This document shows positions 16,841 to 26,900 of a stretch of DNA of 64,000 nucleotides, in pieces. The stretch is from assembly GCA_963734845.1 (NCBI GenBank), contig CAVTIS010000016.1, positions 116,016 through 180,015 of the forward strand, given 5' to 3'. The notes beneath the pieces were generated by a model, which ran no database searches, had not been told where the DNA came from, and saw only the letters and a list, made by a program, of their open reading frames with translations. Each line of letters begins with the position of its first letter. Within the stretch, counting starts at the first letter, position 1. The position numbers were made by a program, and so were the translations under genes. Source of the stretch: JAKAVN01 sp963734845 (GTDB lineage Bacteria > Desulfobacterota > Binatia > Binatales > Binataceae).

Positions 16841-17509
16841 CTATTTGCGCTCGATCAGCTCAATCTTGTAGCCGTTGGGATCCTCGACAAACGCGATCAC
16901 CGTGGAGCCGAATTTCATTGGTCCGGGCTCGCGCGTGACCTTCACGCCCTCGCGCTTGAGTTCGTCGCAGGTCTTGAAGATGTCGTCGACGCCGATCGCC
17001 AGATGGCCGAAGGCGGTGCCCTGGTCGTAGCTCTTGGTGTCCCAGTTGTGCGTGAGCTCGACGACCGTGTTGGCGTTCTCGTCGCCGTAGCCGACGAAGG
17101 CGAGCGTGAATTTGCCGTCCGGATAGTCCTTGCGGCTGAGCAGCTTCATCCCGAGCGGACCGCAATAGAACTTCAGGCTCTGGTCGAGATCGTTGACCCG
17201 GATCATCGTGTGCAGAAACCGCATCGTTGTTCTCCCTTGTTGTGGCGCCGCTGCGTGCGCGGCGATCGCGCCGGTAAGTTGCGCGCGGATTTCCTCGAAC
17301 ACCTGCTCGGTCGGCCGTATCCCCTGCGCTTCCATCCGTTCGACCAGCTCCCAGCGCTCCAGGCCGAGGATGCGCGCCGCCTCATGCTCGTGCAGGCGGT
17401 GCGCGTCGACCAGCGCCAGGATCGCCCACTGCCGCATGCGCTCGGCGAACGCATCCTCGGAAAAGCCGTCGTCGAAGACGTCGGCGGGCAGGTCGAGCGT
17501 GATTTTCAT
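16841..17509 (-). CDS. Glyoxalase I (lactoylglutathione lyase) with N-terminal UPF0175-like domain
   Basis: The uninterrupted 222-residue frame joins two parts. Residues 1-~85 (LPADVFDDGFSEDAFAERMR, ILGLERWELVERMEAQGI) look like a UPF0175/small HTH-type antitoxin-like domain. Residues 96-222 are glyoxalase I: MRFLHTMIRV carries the first metal His, followed by VVELTHNW (Glu), FGHLAIG (His) and YKIELIE (Glu), matching the four Ni/Zn ligands of bacterial GloA. The enzyme converts the methylglyoxal-glutathione hemithioacetal to S-lactoylglutathione. An internal ATG at 17224 has GGGAG 8 nt upstream, so a separate GloA could also be made. Confidence 0.85.
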   Translation of the reverse strand: MKITLDLPADVFDDGFSEDAFAERMRQWAILALVDAHRLHEHEAARILGLERWELVERMEAQGIRPTEQVFEEIRAQLTGAIAAHAAAPQQGRTTMRFLHTMIRVNDLDQSLKFYCGPLGMKLLSRKDYPDGKFTLAFVGYGDENANTVVELTHNWDTKSYDQGTAFGHLAIGVDDIFKTCDELKREGVKVTREPGPMKFGSTVIAFVEDPNGYKIELIERK

Positions 17510-17733
17510 TTTTATCAGTTCTTCAGTGTTTCGTTTTTCTCTGCTTCTTTCTCTATTTCGGTGGGGTCACCCCTCGCGGCCGCATTGGCTCTTTTTCCGC
17601 GCTTGGCCGCGAGATGTCAATCGTACCTTCACGCGGGTCCGCGCGGTCCCCGCGAGGCTTTGAAAACCGGATGTGATATGCATTTTTGAAGGATGCGTCG
17701 GCATCGCGAGCAAGGACGCATCGAGGAATCAAA

Positions 17734-18915
17734 ATGGACTTCAACTACAGCCCCGAAGACGAGGCGTTTCGCGCCGAGTTCCGCGCCTGGCTCGAAAAGA
17801 ACCGCCAATTCGCCATTCCTACCCGCGAGCCGCTGGCCGACGAAGCCGACGGCGATTGGGACGCACGCATCCGATGGCATCGCAAACTCAACGAGGGCGG
17901 ATGGATCGGTCTTAGCTGGCCCAAAGAGTACGGCGGCCGCGGCGCCACTCTGCTACAGAGCATGATCTATGAGCAGGAGCTCGAGCGCGCCGGCTCAGCC
18001 GTCCCCTTCACCGGCTTCGGCGTCTCGCTGCTCGGTCCCACGCTCATCCATTGGGGCACCGAAGAGCAGAAGCGCCGCCATGTGCCCAAAATTCTCACCG
18101 CCGAAGAAATCTGGTGCCAGGGCTACTCGGAACCCAACTCGGGCTCGGACCTTGCCTCGGTGCAGACCCGCGCGGTCGAGGAGGGCGACTACTTCGTCGT
18201 CAACGGATCGAAAATCTGGACTTCTTCCGCGCAGCACGCCGACTGGATTTTTCTCCTCACCCGGACCGACACCGAGGCGCCCAAGCACAAGGGCATCACT
18301 TATCTGCTGGTCGATATGAAGACGCCCGGAGTGGAAGTGCGGCCGCTGGTCCAGATGACCGGCGCGCGCGGTTTCAACCAGGTCTTCTTCGAAGACGTCC
18401 GCGTACCCAAGACCAATATCGTCGGGCAAAAGAACCAGGGATGGCAGGTCGCGATCACCACGCTGATGTTCGAGCGCTCGGGCGGCCATGACCGCGGGAT
18501 GATGCGGCAGGTGCGCGATCTGACGGCGCTGGCCAAGCGGATGTCGCGCAATGGGCGGAGCGCCTGGGACGATACCAGCGTGCGGCAGCGGATCGCGCAG
18601 TTTGCGATGGAGGTTGAAGCGATCAAGTACACGGGCTTTCGCAACCTCGCGCGTCAGCTCAAAGGGCTACCGCCGGGGCCGGAGGGCTCCATGATGAAGC
18701 TGTGCGCGACTGAGCTGGGATTGAAGATTGCGATGTTCGCGATGGAACTGTTGGGGCCGTATAGCCAGTTCGAGCACGGCGCGGCATTCGCGATCGACCA
18801 GGGCACCTGGGCGCATCGGATGCTGGCGGCACGCGGCCCGACGATCTACGCCGGGACCAACCAGATTCAGCACAACATCATCGGCGAGAGGGTGCTGGGC
18901 CTGCCCAAGGGATAG
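17734..18915 (+). CDS. Acyl-CoA dehydrogenase
   Basis: 393 residues from ATG 17734 (GAGG 7 nt upstream; the extension to 17686 lacks support). It shows the FAD/substrate motif WCQGYSEPNSGSD (~129-141), the middle beta-domain KIWTSSAQHADW, and the C-terminal signature NIIGERVLGLPKG. It introduces a 2,3-double bond in an acyl-CoA, with FAD and ETF as acceptors. The MCAD-type catalytic Glu near the C-terminus (YEGT) is Ala here (YAGT), so the base must lie elsewhere, as in subfamilies that use a helix-G Glu. Two close paralogues are at 29624 and 30890. Confidence 0.93.
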   Translation: MDFNYSPEDEAFRAEFRAWLEKNRQFAIPTREPLADEADGDWDARIRWHRKLNEGGWIGLSWPKEYGGRGATLLQSMIYEQELERAGSAVPFTGFGVSLLGPTLIHWGTEEQKRRHVPKILTAEEIWCQGYSEPNSGSDLASVQTRAVEEGDYFVVNGSKIWTSSAQHADWIFLLTRTDTEAPKHKGITYLLVDMKTPGVEVRPLVQMTGARGFNQVFFEDVRVPKTNIVGQKNQGWQVAITTLMFERSGGHDRGMMRQVRDLTALAKRMSRNGRSAWDDTSVRQRIAQFAMEVEAIKYTGFRNLARQLKGLPPGPEGSMMKLCATELGLKIAMFAMELLGPYSQFEHGAAFAIDQGTWAHRMLAARGPTIYAGTNQIQHNIIGERVLGLPKG

Positions 18916-18963
18916 CTACCTCCTGGCGTCATCCCGAGCGAGCGCCCCAAGAGAAGAAGAGTT

Positions 18964-20421
18964 CTAGTGGCCGCGAGTCGCGGTCGGATCCGACGTAGAG
19001 ATCACGTGCCGCTGCAGGGCGCGGACGCTGATCCCCAGCTTGCGCGCCGCCGCCGCCCGGTCGCCCCCACACACCATCAGCGCCTGCAACGCCATCTCAC
19101 GTCGCGCCCGAAACGGACTCGACTTCCAGATCGACGGTCCGACAGAGGTTTCTGTCAGCTCCGGACGCACGTCGGCGGTCTGGATGAGCTGGCTCGTCGA
19201 GTCGCGCTGCAAAACCGCGAACCGGGTGACCAGGTTGTGCAACTCGCGCACGTTGCCTGGAAATGAATACTTACCCAGGGTTTTGAGCGCGCCGGGGGTG
19301 AAGCGCAGATGCGGCGCCGCCAGGCGCAGGTAGCCGCGGGCCAGCAACGGGATGTCGGAGCGCCGCACGCGCAGCGGCGGCAACGAGAGGGTCAATACCG
19401 CAAGCCGGTCATAAAGCTCGCGTTTGAACTCCCCACTCTGCACCATCGAGGCCAACGGCCGGTTGGTCGCCGAGATCAGTCGGGCGCCGCTACGGACTTT
19501 TTCAATCACTGGATCGCCAGGCTCGCTCTCGTCGGCCTGCAAAATCGCCCGCAACAGCCGGGTCTGCGCGGTCCGCGAGAGTTCCGATACCTGGTCCAGG
19601 AACAAGGTCGCGCCGGGAGCAGCGCACAGTTCGTCGAGCCGATTTTCGTCGCTCACCCCGCCGCGCGGCCCGTCATCGGGCGTACGGGGTACTATGGCCT
19701 CGTTCAGCGCCGCGCAGTTGATCGTAAACATCTCGCCCGCTCGTCCGCTGGCGGCGTGGATCAGCCGCACCAGCAACTCCTTTCCGGTTCCCGTCTCGCC
19801 GCTGACCAGAATCGGCGAATCGATCCGACCGGCGCGCACCGCCGCGCGAATCACCGCAAACATCGTGGCATCCGTGGTCAGCAGCGACTGCGGGAGTCCG
19901 AAGGCCTGCGAGACTATCCAGCTCGCCGCGGCCCACAGGCCGGAGCCGTCGAATTCGACTGTTTCAATCGGATAGTTCCCCTGGTTGGTTGCGTGCTCGT
20001 GTCTCGTCCGGTGCGAGTCGTCACAATCGCGAAAGTCGCGGGACTGGTGCGACTCGAGCGGCTCGCCGCCGAGCCGCTCGAGTCGTATCCGTCCCGTCGC
20101 CGTGCCGGTACGCGCATCGATGCCCGGCGCTTCGACTAATATCGTGGCGCCACCGCGATCGTCCGGCCCAATCAGCTCGATCCCCAAACCCGCAAGCAGC
20201 GGTTCCATCGATGGCGCCAGTGCGGGCGCAAGCCACACCCTTTCCCTGGCGCCGGGACGTCGATTGCTTGCCGACCCGGTTTCGGGCTTGACCTGGTCCT
20301 TCATCAACTGGTCTTTCGTAGCTGGAGCTCTGGTAGCGTGGCCTTTCGCGGTCTGGTCTTTGTGGTCCTGGTGATCTTGTGTAACTTCCGCAAGGTGATC
20401 TTGCATCGCTTGATGTTTCAT
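18964..20421 (-). CDS. AAA+/Fis-type regulator lacking GAFTGA (degenerate bEBP)
   Basis: 485 residues from ATG 20421 (GAGG 5 nt upstream). Residues ~1-155 are low-complexity and unlike known sensor domains (DHQDHKDQ, KDQLMKDQ). The AAA+ domain (~185-425) has Walker A GETGTGKE (208-215). Where sigma-54 activators carry ESELFGHE-x-GAFTGA there is a shorter unrelated loop (IVPRTPDDGPRGG). Walker B reads LFLDQVSELS, so the catalytic Glu is Gln (Asp276-Gln277). Arginine fingers (ELYDRLAV) and a C-terminal Fis HTH (AAAARKLGISVRALQRHV) remain. It probably binds DNA but should not remodel sigma-54. It diverges from the CocE-type hydrolase, a possible target. Confidence 0.85.
   Translation of the reverse strand: MKHQAMQDHLAEVTQDHQDHKDQTAKGHATRAPATKDQLMKDQVKPETGSASNRRPGARERVWLAPALAPSMEPLLAGLGIELIGPDDRGGATILVEAPGIDARTGTATGRIRLERLGGEPLESHQSRDFRDCDDSHRTRHEHATNQGNYPIETVEFDGSGLWAAASWIVSQAFGLPQSLLTTDATMFAVIRAAVRAGRIDSPILVSGETGTGKELLVRLIHAASGRAGEMFTINCAALNEAIVPRTPDDGPRGGVSDENRLDELCAAPGATLFLDQVSELSRTAQTRLLRAILQADESEPGDPVIEKVRSGARLISATNRPLASMVQSGEFKRELYDRLAVLTLSLPPLRVRRSDIPLLARGYLRLAAPHLRFTPGALKTLGKYSFPGNVRELHNLVTRFAVLQRDSTSQLIQTADVRPELTETSVGPSIWKSSPFRARREMALQALMVCGGDRAAAARKLGISVRALQRHVISTSDPTATRGH
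20050..20085. repeat. Perfect 16-bp inverted repeat inside the regulator gene
   Basis: CGACTCGAGCGGCTCG, a 4-nt loop CCGC, then the exact complement. It falls in the poorly conserved N-terminal coding part (around the GRIRLERLGGEPLES segment). Such a strong hairpin in mRNA is unusual for ordinary coding sequence. Confidence 0.85.
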
Positions 20422-20809
20422 CCATTCCTCGTATGGCCCGCCCGCCCCTGGCAAAAACTAACTGTGCAAAGCGGATACCAATTCAGGAAAGAGATAAAAC
20501 TCAAGCAAGCGGAGCAGAGGCAACGATCGCCCCTCCAGTGACGAAAAGTTGTCGGTGAAATTGCTCGCGATTCACGAATGTGCAAAGAACGTTTAGAAAG
20601 AAACTCTGTCGCTCCGCATCCCGAGACACATCCGCAACTTTTACAGGTGGACCCAGCAAGCCATAAGAGACGCTTGTACAGGGCCAGACTCTCTGGCTTT
20701 TTTGCCACCCGATGTTCTAGACCCTTGGTTGAGTCGATGGCATGACGGAATCGTCAACGTATCCGAAAATCGCCCGTTAACGTCGGACAAGACGTGCGGA
20801 GCGGAGCAA
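20422..20809. other. Divergent region between degenerate bEBP and CocE hydrolase
   Basis: This ~390-bp stretch has lower GC and holds promoters for both directions. TGTGCAAAG occurs twice (near 20465 and 20580). An intrinsic-terminator-like hairpin on the plus strand ends at 20703, more than 100 bp before the hydrolase start. No protein gene is supported. Confidence 0.5.
20683..20703 (+). terminator. Orphan intrinsic terminator or attenuator
   Basis: GCCAGA-CTC-TCTGGC followed by six T is a compact Rho-independent terminator on the plus strand. No plus-strand gene ends here. It could end a small RNA started in the divergent region or act in the leader of the downstream hydrolase gene. Confidence 0.6.
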
Positions 20810-22570
20810 ATGATGACCAACGCGCAGCAGGGTGAAGCGGTCTACAATGTGATGGTCGAAAAAGATCAGGTGATGCGCACGCGCGACGGCGTAACGCTCC
20901 GCGCCGACGTGTATCGTCCCGACGCATCGGGCAACTTCCCGGTGCTGCTGGTGCGCACGCCCTATGACAAGGGCGCCGGGATGGCGCTCACGGAGAAAGA
21001 CTACTTCCCGCCGCGCGGCTACGTCGTGGTGGTGCAGGACACGCGCGGCCGCCATAGCTCGGGGGGTGATTTCTATCCCTTCGTGCACGAGGCGCACGAC
21101 GGCTACGACGCCGTGGAGTGGGCGGCAGCGCTGCCCTGGTCCAACGGCAAGGTCGGGACGGTCGGGCAGTCGTATCTCGCCCTGACCCAGTACTACGCCG
21201 CGAGCCTGCGCCCGCCCCATCTGCGCGTTGCCGCGCCGGTTTCCGGACCGGTCAGCTATTTCGAGAACTTCGCCTACCGGCACGGCGCGCTGGAGTTGGG
21301 ATGGATGCTCGCGTACTTCATGTTCATGGCGCGCGACACGCTGGCGCGCAAGGGCATTTACGATCAGCATCGCGAGCGCCTGGACAGCTACGTCTCACGC
21401 CCGGACATCCCGATGGCGCCGCTCAAGCGCGACGCCTACCAGCATTTGCCGGTGCGCGACTGGGGCGAACGCCTCAAAGACGGCGCTCCGTATCTGGCCG
21501 ACTATCTCCGCCACTGGACTGACGGACCGTACTGGGCGGCGACTGATTTGCGTCCGCGCTTTGGCGAATTCGACACGCCGATGTTTCACGTCGGATCATG
21601 GTACGACGTGTTCCAGTACGACACCTTCGCGATGTATCTCGGGATGCGCGACGGCGCGCGTAGCGAGACCGCGCGGCGCGCTCAGAAGTTGATGATGGGT
21701 CCGTGGGCGCATCTGCTGCCCTACTCGATCCCGACTTCGCGCGGCACCGGGGATATCGACTTCGGGCCCGAAGCGATAATCGAGCTGCACGCCTTCCAGC
21801 TGCGATGGTTCGACCACTTTCTCAAGGGCGTCGGAAACGGCGTGCTCGAGGAGCCGCCGGTCAGGCTCTTCGTGATGGGCGAGAACCGATGGCGCGACGA
21901 GAATGAATGGCCGCTCGCGCGCACGTGCTACACCGAGATGTTCCTGCATAGCGGCGGTCACGCCAACAGCCTCGACGGCGACGGGCGGCTCGGCCCGGCG
22001 CGGCCGGGTGACGAACCGGCCGATCGTTACATCTATGATCCCGCCGATCCGGTGCCGACGCGCGGCGGCACGACGCTCGGATTGAAGGCCGGGGTCTTCG
22101 ATCAGCGCGAGATCGAGCAGCGCCGCGACGTGTTGGTCTATACCTGCGAGACGCTCACGCACGACCTTGAAGTGACGGGGCCGGTCACGATGGTTCTGTA
22201 CGCCGCGTCGTCGGCAACGGACACCGATTTCACGGCCAAGCTCTGCGACGTGCGGCCAGACGGCTATGCGCACAACATCGTCGAAGGCGTGGTGCGTGCG
22301 CGGTTTCGCGAGTCGCTCACGGCGCCATCGCCCATCGTGCCGGAACGGGTTTACGAATACCGACTCGACTTGTGGGCGACCAGCCATCTGTTCAAGGCTG
22401 GGCATCGGCTGCGGCTGGAGGTTTCATCGAGCAACTTTCCCCGCTACGACCGCAATCCGAATACCGGCAAGGATTTGTTCGCCGACGCCGAACTCGCGCG
22501 GGCGCAACAGAGCGTGTTCCACGACAGCCGCTATTGCTCGCGCATAGTGCTGCCGGTGATTCCGCGCTAG
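20810..22570 (+). CDS. CocE/NonD-family hydrolase (X-Pro dipeptidyl-peptidase-like)
   Basis: 586 residues from ATG 20810 (GGAG 3-4 nt upstream; a second ATG follows at once). The N-terminal alpha/beta-hydrolase domain has RTPYDKGAG, VVVQDTRGRHSSGG and the nucleophile elbow TVGQSYLA with Ser. GSWYD supplies Asp and MGPWAH supplies His. The C-terminal ~220 residues form the jelly-roll domain of PepX/CocE (LEVTGPVTM, YRLDLWATSHLFKAGHRLRL). Family members hydrolyse esters such as cocaine, glutaryl-7-ACA or X-Pro peptides; substrate here is unknown. It lies divergent from the degenerate AAA+ regulator, with an attenuator-like hairpin in the leader. Confidence 0.9.
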   Translation: MMTNAQQGEAVYNVMVEKDQVMRTRDGVTLRADVYRPDASGNFPVLLVRTPYDKGAGMALTEKDYFPPRGYVVVVQDTRGRHSSGGDFYPFVHEAHDGYDAVEWAAALPWSNGKVGTVGQSYLALTQYYAASLRPPHLRVAAPVSGPVSYFENFAYRHGALELGWMLAYFMFMARDTLARKGIYDQHRERLDSYVSRPDIPMAPLKRDAYQHLPVRDWGERLKDGAPYLADYLRHWTDGPYWAATDLRPRFGEFDTPMFHVGSWYDVFQYDTFAMYLGMRDGARSETARRAQKLMMGPWAHLLPYSIPTSRGTGDIDFGPEAIIELHAFQLRWFDHFLKGVGNGVLEEPPVRLFVMGENRWRDENEWPLARTCYTEMFLHSGGHANSLDGDGRLGPARPGDEPADRYIYDPADPVPTRGGTTLGLKAGVFDQREIEQRRDVLVYTCETLTHDLEVTGPVTMVLYAASSATDTDFTAKLCDVRPDGYAHNIVEGVVRARFRESLTAPSPIVPERVYEYRLDLWATSHLFKAGHRLRLEVSSSNFPRYDRNPNTGKDLFADAELARAQQSVFHDSRYCSRIVLPVIPR

Positions 22571-22806
22571 CCGCTGCCGATGCGGCGATTTTCCCCGCGC
22601 CCGCCAAGCCTGATAGTATCTAGGCCAATTCGCGCGCCGAGCCGGGACTTCGAGGGTCTCAACTTCGAAGCCAGGACTATTTGAAGGACAGATTCAATTT
22701 GACCGCACACAGCTTGCCAGGCAGATCGCCCTCGCCTGTCCGTCATACGCTCTCCCGCGTTGCCGCCGATCGAATTGCCAACGCCGCATCTCGATCCGCC
22801 CGAGTC

Positions 22807-23946
22807 ATGCGCGTCGCAACCGCCATTGCGATCGCCGCGGCGCTCGGCGCCGGCTGCTCGAAGTCCGAGCCTGCGGCGGGTGGCGGCGGCTTCATGGGCG
22901 GACCCGTTCCGGTGCTGATCGCCCAGGCCGTGGAGAAGACGGTCCCGATTCAGCTTAATGCGATCGGCTCGGTCGAGGCTTACTCGACCGTCTCGGTGCG
23001 CTCGCAGATCGACGGCAAAATTGCCGAGATCCATTTCCACGAAGGCGAGGACGTGAAAAAGGGCGACCTGCTGATCACCATCGACCCGCGCCCGCTCGAA
23101 GCCGAGCTGCATCAGGCCCAGGCCAATCTCGCTCGCGACCGTGCGCAGCTCGCGCAAGCGGCGACTGACGAGAAGCGCTTCAGTTTCCTTTTGGAGCAGG
23201 GCGTGGGCTCGCGCCAGCAGGCCGACCAGGCGCACGCCACCGCGCAGGCGCTGCGGGCCACCGTGATGGCCGATCAGGCGGCTGAACAGACGGCGAAGAT
23301 CAACCTTGGCTACACCGAAATTCGCTCGCCCATCGACGGCCGTACCGGCAACCTGATGCTGCATCCCGGTAATCTCGTCAAGGCCAACGATTCCGCGAGC
23401 ACAATCGTCGTGATCAACCAGCTCAAGCCCATCTATGTCGATTTCAACGTTCCCGAGAAAGACCTCGACGAGGTCCGCCGTGACATGGCCGGTCATCAAC
23501 TGGCCGTGGTGGTGCGCCCGCGCAGCCGCGAGCTTCAGGCGGCCTCCGAAAGCGGCACACTCAGCTTCATCGATAACACAGTCAACGCCAACACCGGCAC
23601 TTTCGAACTCAAGGGGCTGTTCGCCAATGCAGCGGAGCGCCTGTGGCCGGGCCAGTACGTCAACGTCACTTTGACTCTAAGCGAGCTCCCGGACACAATT
23701 CTCGTGCCCTCGCAGGCGGTGCAAACGGGACAGGACGGGTCTTTTGTGTACGTCGTAGAGCACGATATGTCCGCCAAAACGCGCCCAGTCGTGTTGGGCG
23801 ATTCGCTCGACGGTCAAACGGTGATCAAAAGCGGGCTCAAGGCCGGGGAAACCGTCGTCACCGACGGCCAGCTCCGCCTCTTCCCCGGAGCCAAGGTGAA
23901 GATCAAGACCGGACTCGATCAGCCGGCGCAGCAGGTGCCCTCGTGA
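22807..23946 (+). CDS. RND efflux periplasmic adaptor (HlyD/MdtA type lipoprotein)
   Basis: The ATG at 22807 gives a 379-residue protein with a short lipoprotein signal (MRVATAIAIAAALGAGC, lipid-modified Cys17); a TTG at 22681 would add 42 residues before it. The order is typical: beta-barrel/lipoyl start (VRSQIDGKIAEIHFHEGEDV), alpha-hairpin (HQAQANLARDRAQLAQAATD), second lipoyl half (IRSPIDGRTGNLML), then a membrane-proximal domain. It bridges the inner-membrane RND pump and an outer-membrane channel. The stop overlaps the pump's GTG start by two bases (GTGA). No outer-membrane factor gene is adjacent. Confidence 0.9.
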   Translation: MRVATAIAIAAALGAGCSKSEPAAGGGGFMGGPVPVLIAQAVEKTVPIQLNAIGSVEAYSTVSVRSQIDGKIAEIHFHEGEDVKKGDLLITIDPRPLEAELHQAQANLARDRAQLAQAATDEKRFSFLLEQGVGSRQQADQAHATAQALRATVMADQAAEQTAKINLGYTEIRSPIDGRTGNLMLHPGNLVKANDSASTIVVINQLKPIYVDFNVPEKDLDEVRRDMAGHQLAVVVRPRSRELQAASESGTLSFIDNTVNANTGTFELKGLFANAAERLWPGQYVNVTLTLSELPDTILVPSQAVQTGQDGSFVYVVEHDMSAKTRPVVLGDSLDGQTVIKSGLKAGETVVTDGQLRLFPGAKVKIKTGLDQPAQQVPS

Positions 23947-26900
23947 ACCTGGCCGAGGGTTTCATCCGCCGCCCGGTGATGACGACGCTCATCTCCCTGG
24001 CGATCATCTTCTTCGGTTTGATGGCCTACCGGATGCTGCCGGTGAGCGACCTTCCCAACGTCGACTTCCCCACTATTCTGGTCAACGCCTCGTTGCCCGG
24101 CGCCAGCCCGGAGACGATGGCGTCGTCGATCGCGACGCCGTTGGAGCGGCAGTTCTCGACCATCGCCGGCCTCGATCAGATGTCTTCGACGAGCATGCAG
24201 GGCCAGACGAGCATCACGCTTGAGTTCGCGCTGGACCGCAATATCGACGCCGCCGCGCAGGACGTGCAGGCGGCGATCACCGCGGCCCTCTCGCGTTTGC
24301 CGCAGGGGATGCCGAGTCCGCCGTCGTACGCGAAGGTCAATCCTGCCGACAAGCCGGTGCTCTATTTGGGGCTGAGCTCACCGACCCTGCCGCTCTCGCA
24401 AGTCGACGAGTACGCCGAGACCTACCTCGCCGAGCGCATCTCGATGATCAGCGGCGTGGCGCAGGTGGTGGTGTACGGCTCGCAGAAATACGCCGTGCGC
24501 ATCCAGATCGATCCGCAGGCGCTGGCCTCCCGCGGCATCGGGATCGACGAGGTCGCGCAGGCGATCCAAAGCGCCAACGTCAACCTGCCGACCGGCACGC
24601 TCTATGGTTCGCATGAGGCCGTTACCGTACACGCCAACGGCCAACTGACGAACGCCGCAGCCTACCGGCCGATAATTGTCGCCTACAAAAATGGCGCGCC
24701 CGTGCGGCTGGAAGAAGTGGGCCGCGTGCTCGACAGCGTCGAGAACGACAAGGTTGCAGGATGGGTCGGCGACCAGCGCGCGGTGGTACTGGCGATCCAG
24801 CGCCAGCCCGGCACCAACACGGTCGAGGTCGTCAACGCGATCGACCGCATCCTGCCGTCGTTCCGCGACCAGTTGCCGGCCTCGGTCAAAATCACGAATC
24901 TCTATTCGCGCGCGGATTCGATCCAGGCTTCGGTCGCCGATGTCCAGTTCACGCTGCTACTGACCGTGTTCCTGGTCGTCATGGTGATCTTCCTGTTCCT
25001 GCGCAACATCTCCGCCACCGTCATTCCAAGCGCCGCGCTGCCGATGTCGATCATCGGCACCTTCGCGGTGATGTGGACGCTCGGCTACACGGTGGACAAT
25101 CTCTCGCTGCTCGCGATCACGCTCTCGGTCGGCTTCGTGGTCGACGACGCGATCGTGATGCTCGAGAACATCGTGCGCCACATGGAGATGGGCAAGGGCG
25201 TGATGGAGGCGGCGCTCGACGGCTCGCGTGAAATCGCGTTCACGATTCTCTCGATGACCTTCTCGCTGGCTGCGGTTTTCATCCCGGTGCTGTTCCTCGG
25301 CGGGATCATGGGCCGCCTGCTGCATGAGTTCGCGGTCACAATCGCGGCCTCCATCCTGGTCTCGGGCTTCGTCTCGCTGAGCCTGACCCCGATGCTGTGC
25401 AGCCGGTTCCTGCGCCCGCCCGCAAGCGCGCGCCACGGCCGCCTCTACCAGACAACCGAGCGCGCGTTCGACTGGCTGCTCGACGCCTACCGCCGCAGCC
25501 TGGCCGTGGTGATGACCTATCGACGCGCGACGCTCGCGCTCGCGCTCGGATTATTGGCGGCCACCTTCTATCTGCTCGCGGTGATCCCCAAGGGTTTTCT
25601 GCCCAGCGAAGACCAGGGCCAGATTCTGATGTTCACCAAGGCGGCGCAGGGGATTTCGTACGACGCGATGGTCAAGCATCAGGAGGCGATCGCCGACATC
25701 ATCCGGCGCGATCCCAACGTCACCACCTACTTCTCCAGCGCCGGCGCGACCGGCTTCAGTGGCGGCGGCAACACAGGCATCCTGTTCGCGCATTTAAAGC
25801 CGCTCGGCGAGCGCAAACTCAGCGTCGACCAGGTGATGGACGAGTTGCGGCCCAAGCTCGCCACCGTTCCCGGCATCATCGCGTTCCTGCAGAATCCGCC
25901 GCCGATCCAGATCGGCGCCAAGTTCACCGAAGCGACCTACCAGCTCACGCTGCAAAGCCCCAACAGCGACGAACTTTACAAGTACGCGCAGATTCTGGAG
26001 CGCAAAATGCAATCGACGCGCGAGCTGACCGACGTCACCAGCGACCTGCAGATCTCCAATCCGCAGGTCAACGTCGTTATCGATCGCGACAAGGCACACA
26101 CGCTCGGTATCTCGGCCGGATCGATCGAAGACGCGCTCGATAGCGCCTACGGCGAGCGTCAGATCTCGACCATCTACGCGCCCAACGACGAATACCAGGT
26201 GATCTTGGAAGTCGAGCCGCAGTACATGGCCAATCCCGCCACGCTCGCGCTGCTGTACGTGCGCGCGCAAGGTGGAAAACTGGTCCCGCTCGACACCATC
26301 GCGCGCTTGCAGCGCACCTTGGGGCCGCTCGCGATCAACCATTCCGGCCAGCTCACCGCGGTCACCATCTCGTTCAACGTCGCGCCCGGCGTCTCGCTTG
26401 GCAAAGCGCTCGACGACGTAACAAGGCTCGCCAACGACACCGTGCCGGCCACCGTCAGCACCGCCTTCCAGGGCACCGCCGAGGAGTTCCAGTCCTCGAT
26501 GCGCAACCTGGGAATCCTGCTGGTGATGGCGATTCTGGTCATCTACATCGTGTTGGGCGTGCTCTACGAGAGCTTCATCCACCCGGTGACAATTCTCTCG
26601 GGGTTGCCGGCGGCCGGCTTCGGCGCGCTTCTCACGCTGATGATCTTTCACATGGAGCTCGACCTGCTGGCCTTCGTTGGCATCATCATGCTGGTCGGCC
26701 TGGTGAAGAAAAACGCCATCATGATGATCGACTTCGCACTCGACACCCAGCGCACCGAGGGCAAGAGTCCGGCCGAGGCGATCTTCGAGGGCAGTATCAT
26801 CCGCTTCCGGCCGATTATGATGACCACGATGTCGGCGCTGATGGGCACGCTGCCGATCGCCTTGGGCATGGGCGCGGGCGCCGACTCGCGCCGCCCGCTG

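Noticed and set aside
20418..20708. Cys-containing 96-residue frame on the minus strand (CKSCGCVSGCG)
   Set aside because: It needs a GTG without a ribosome site, overlaps the regulator start and the terminator hairpin; no family fit.
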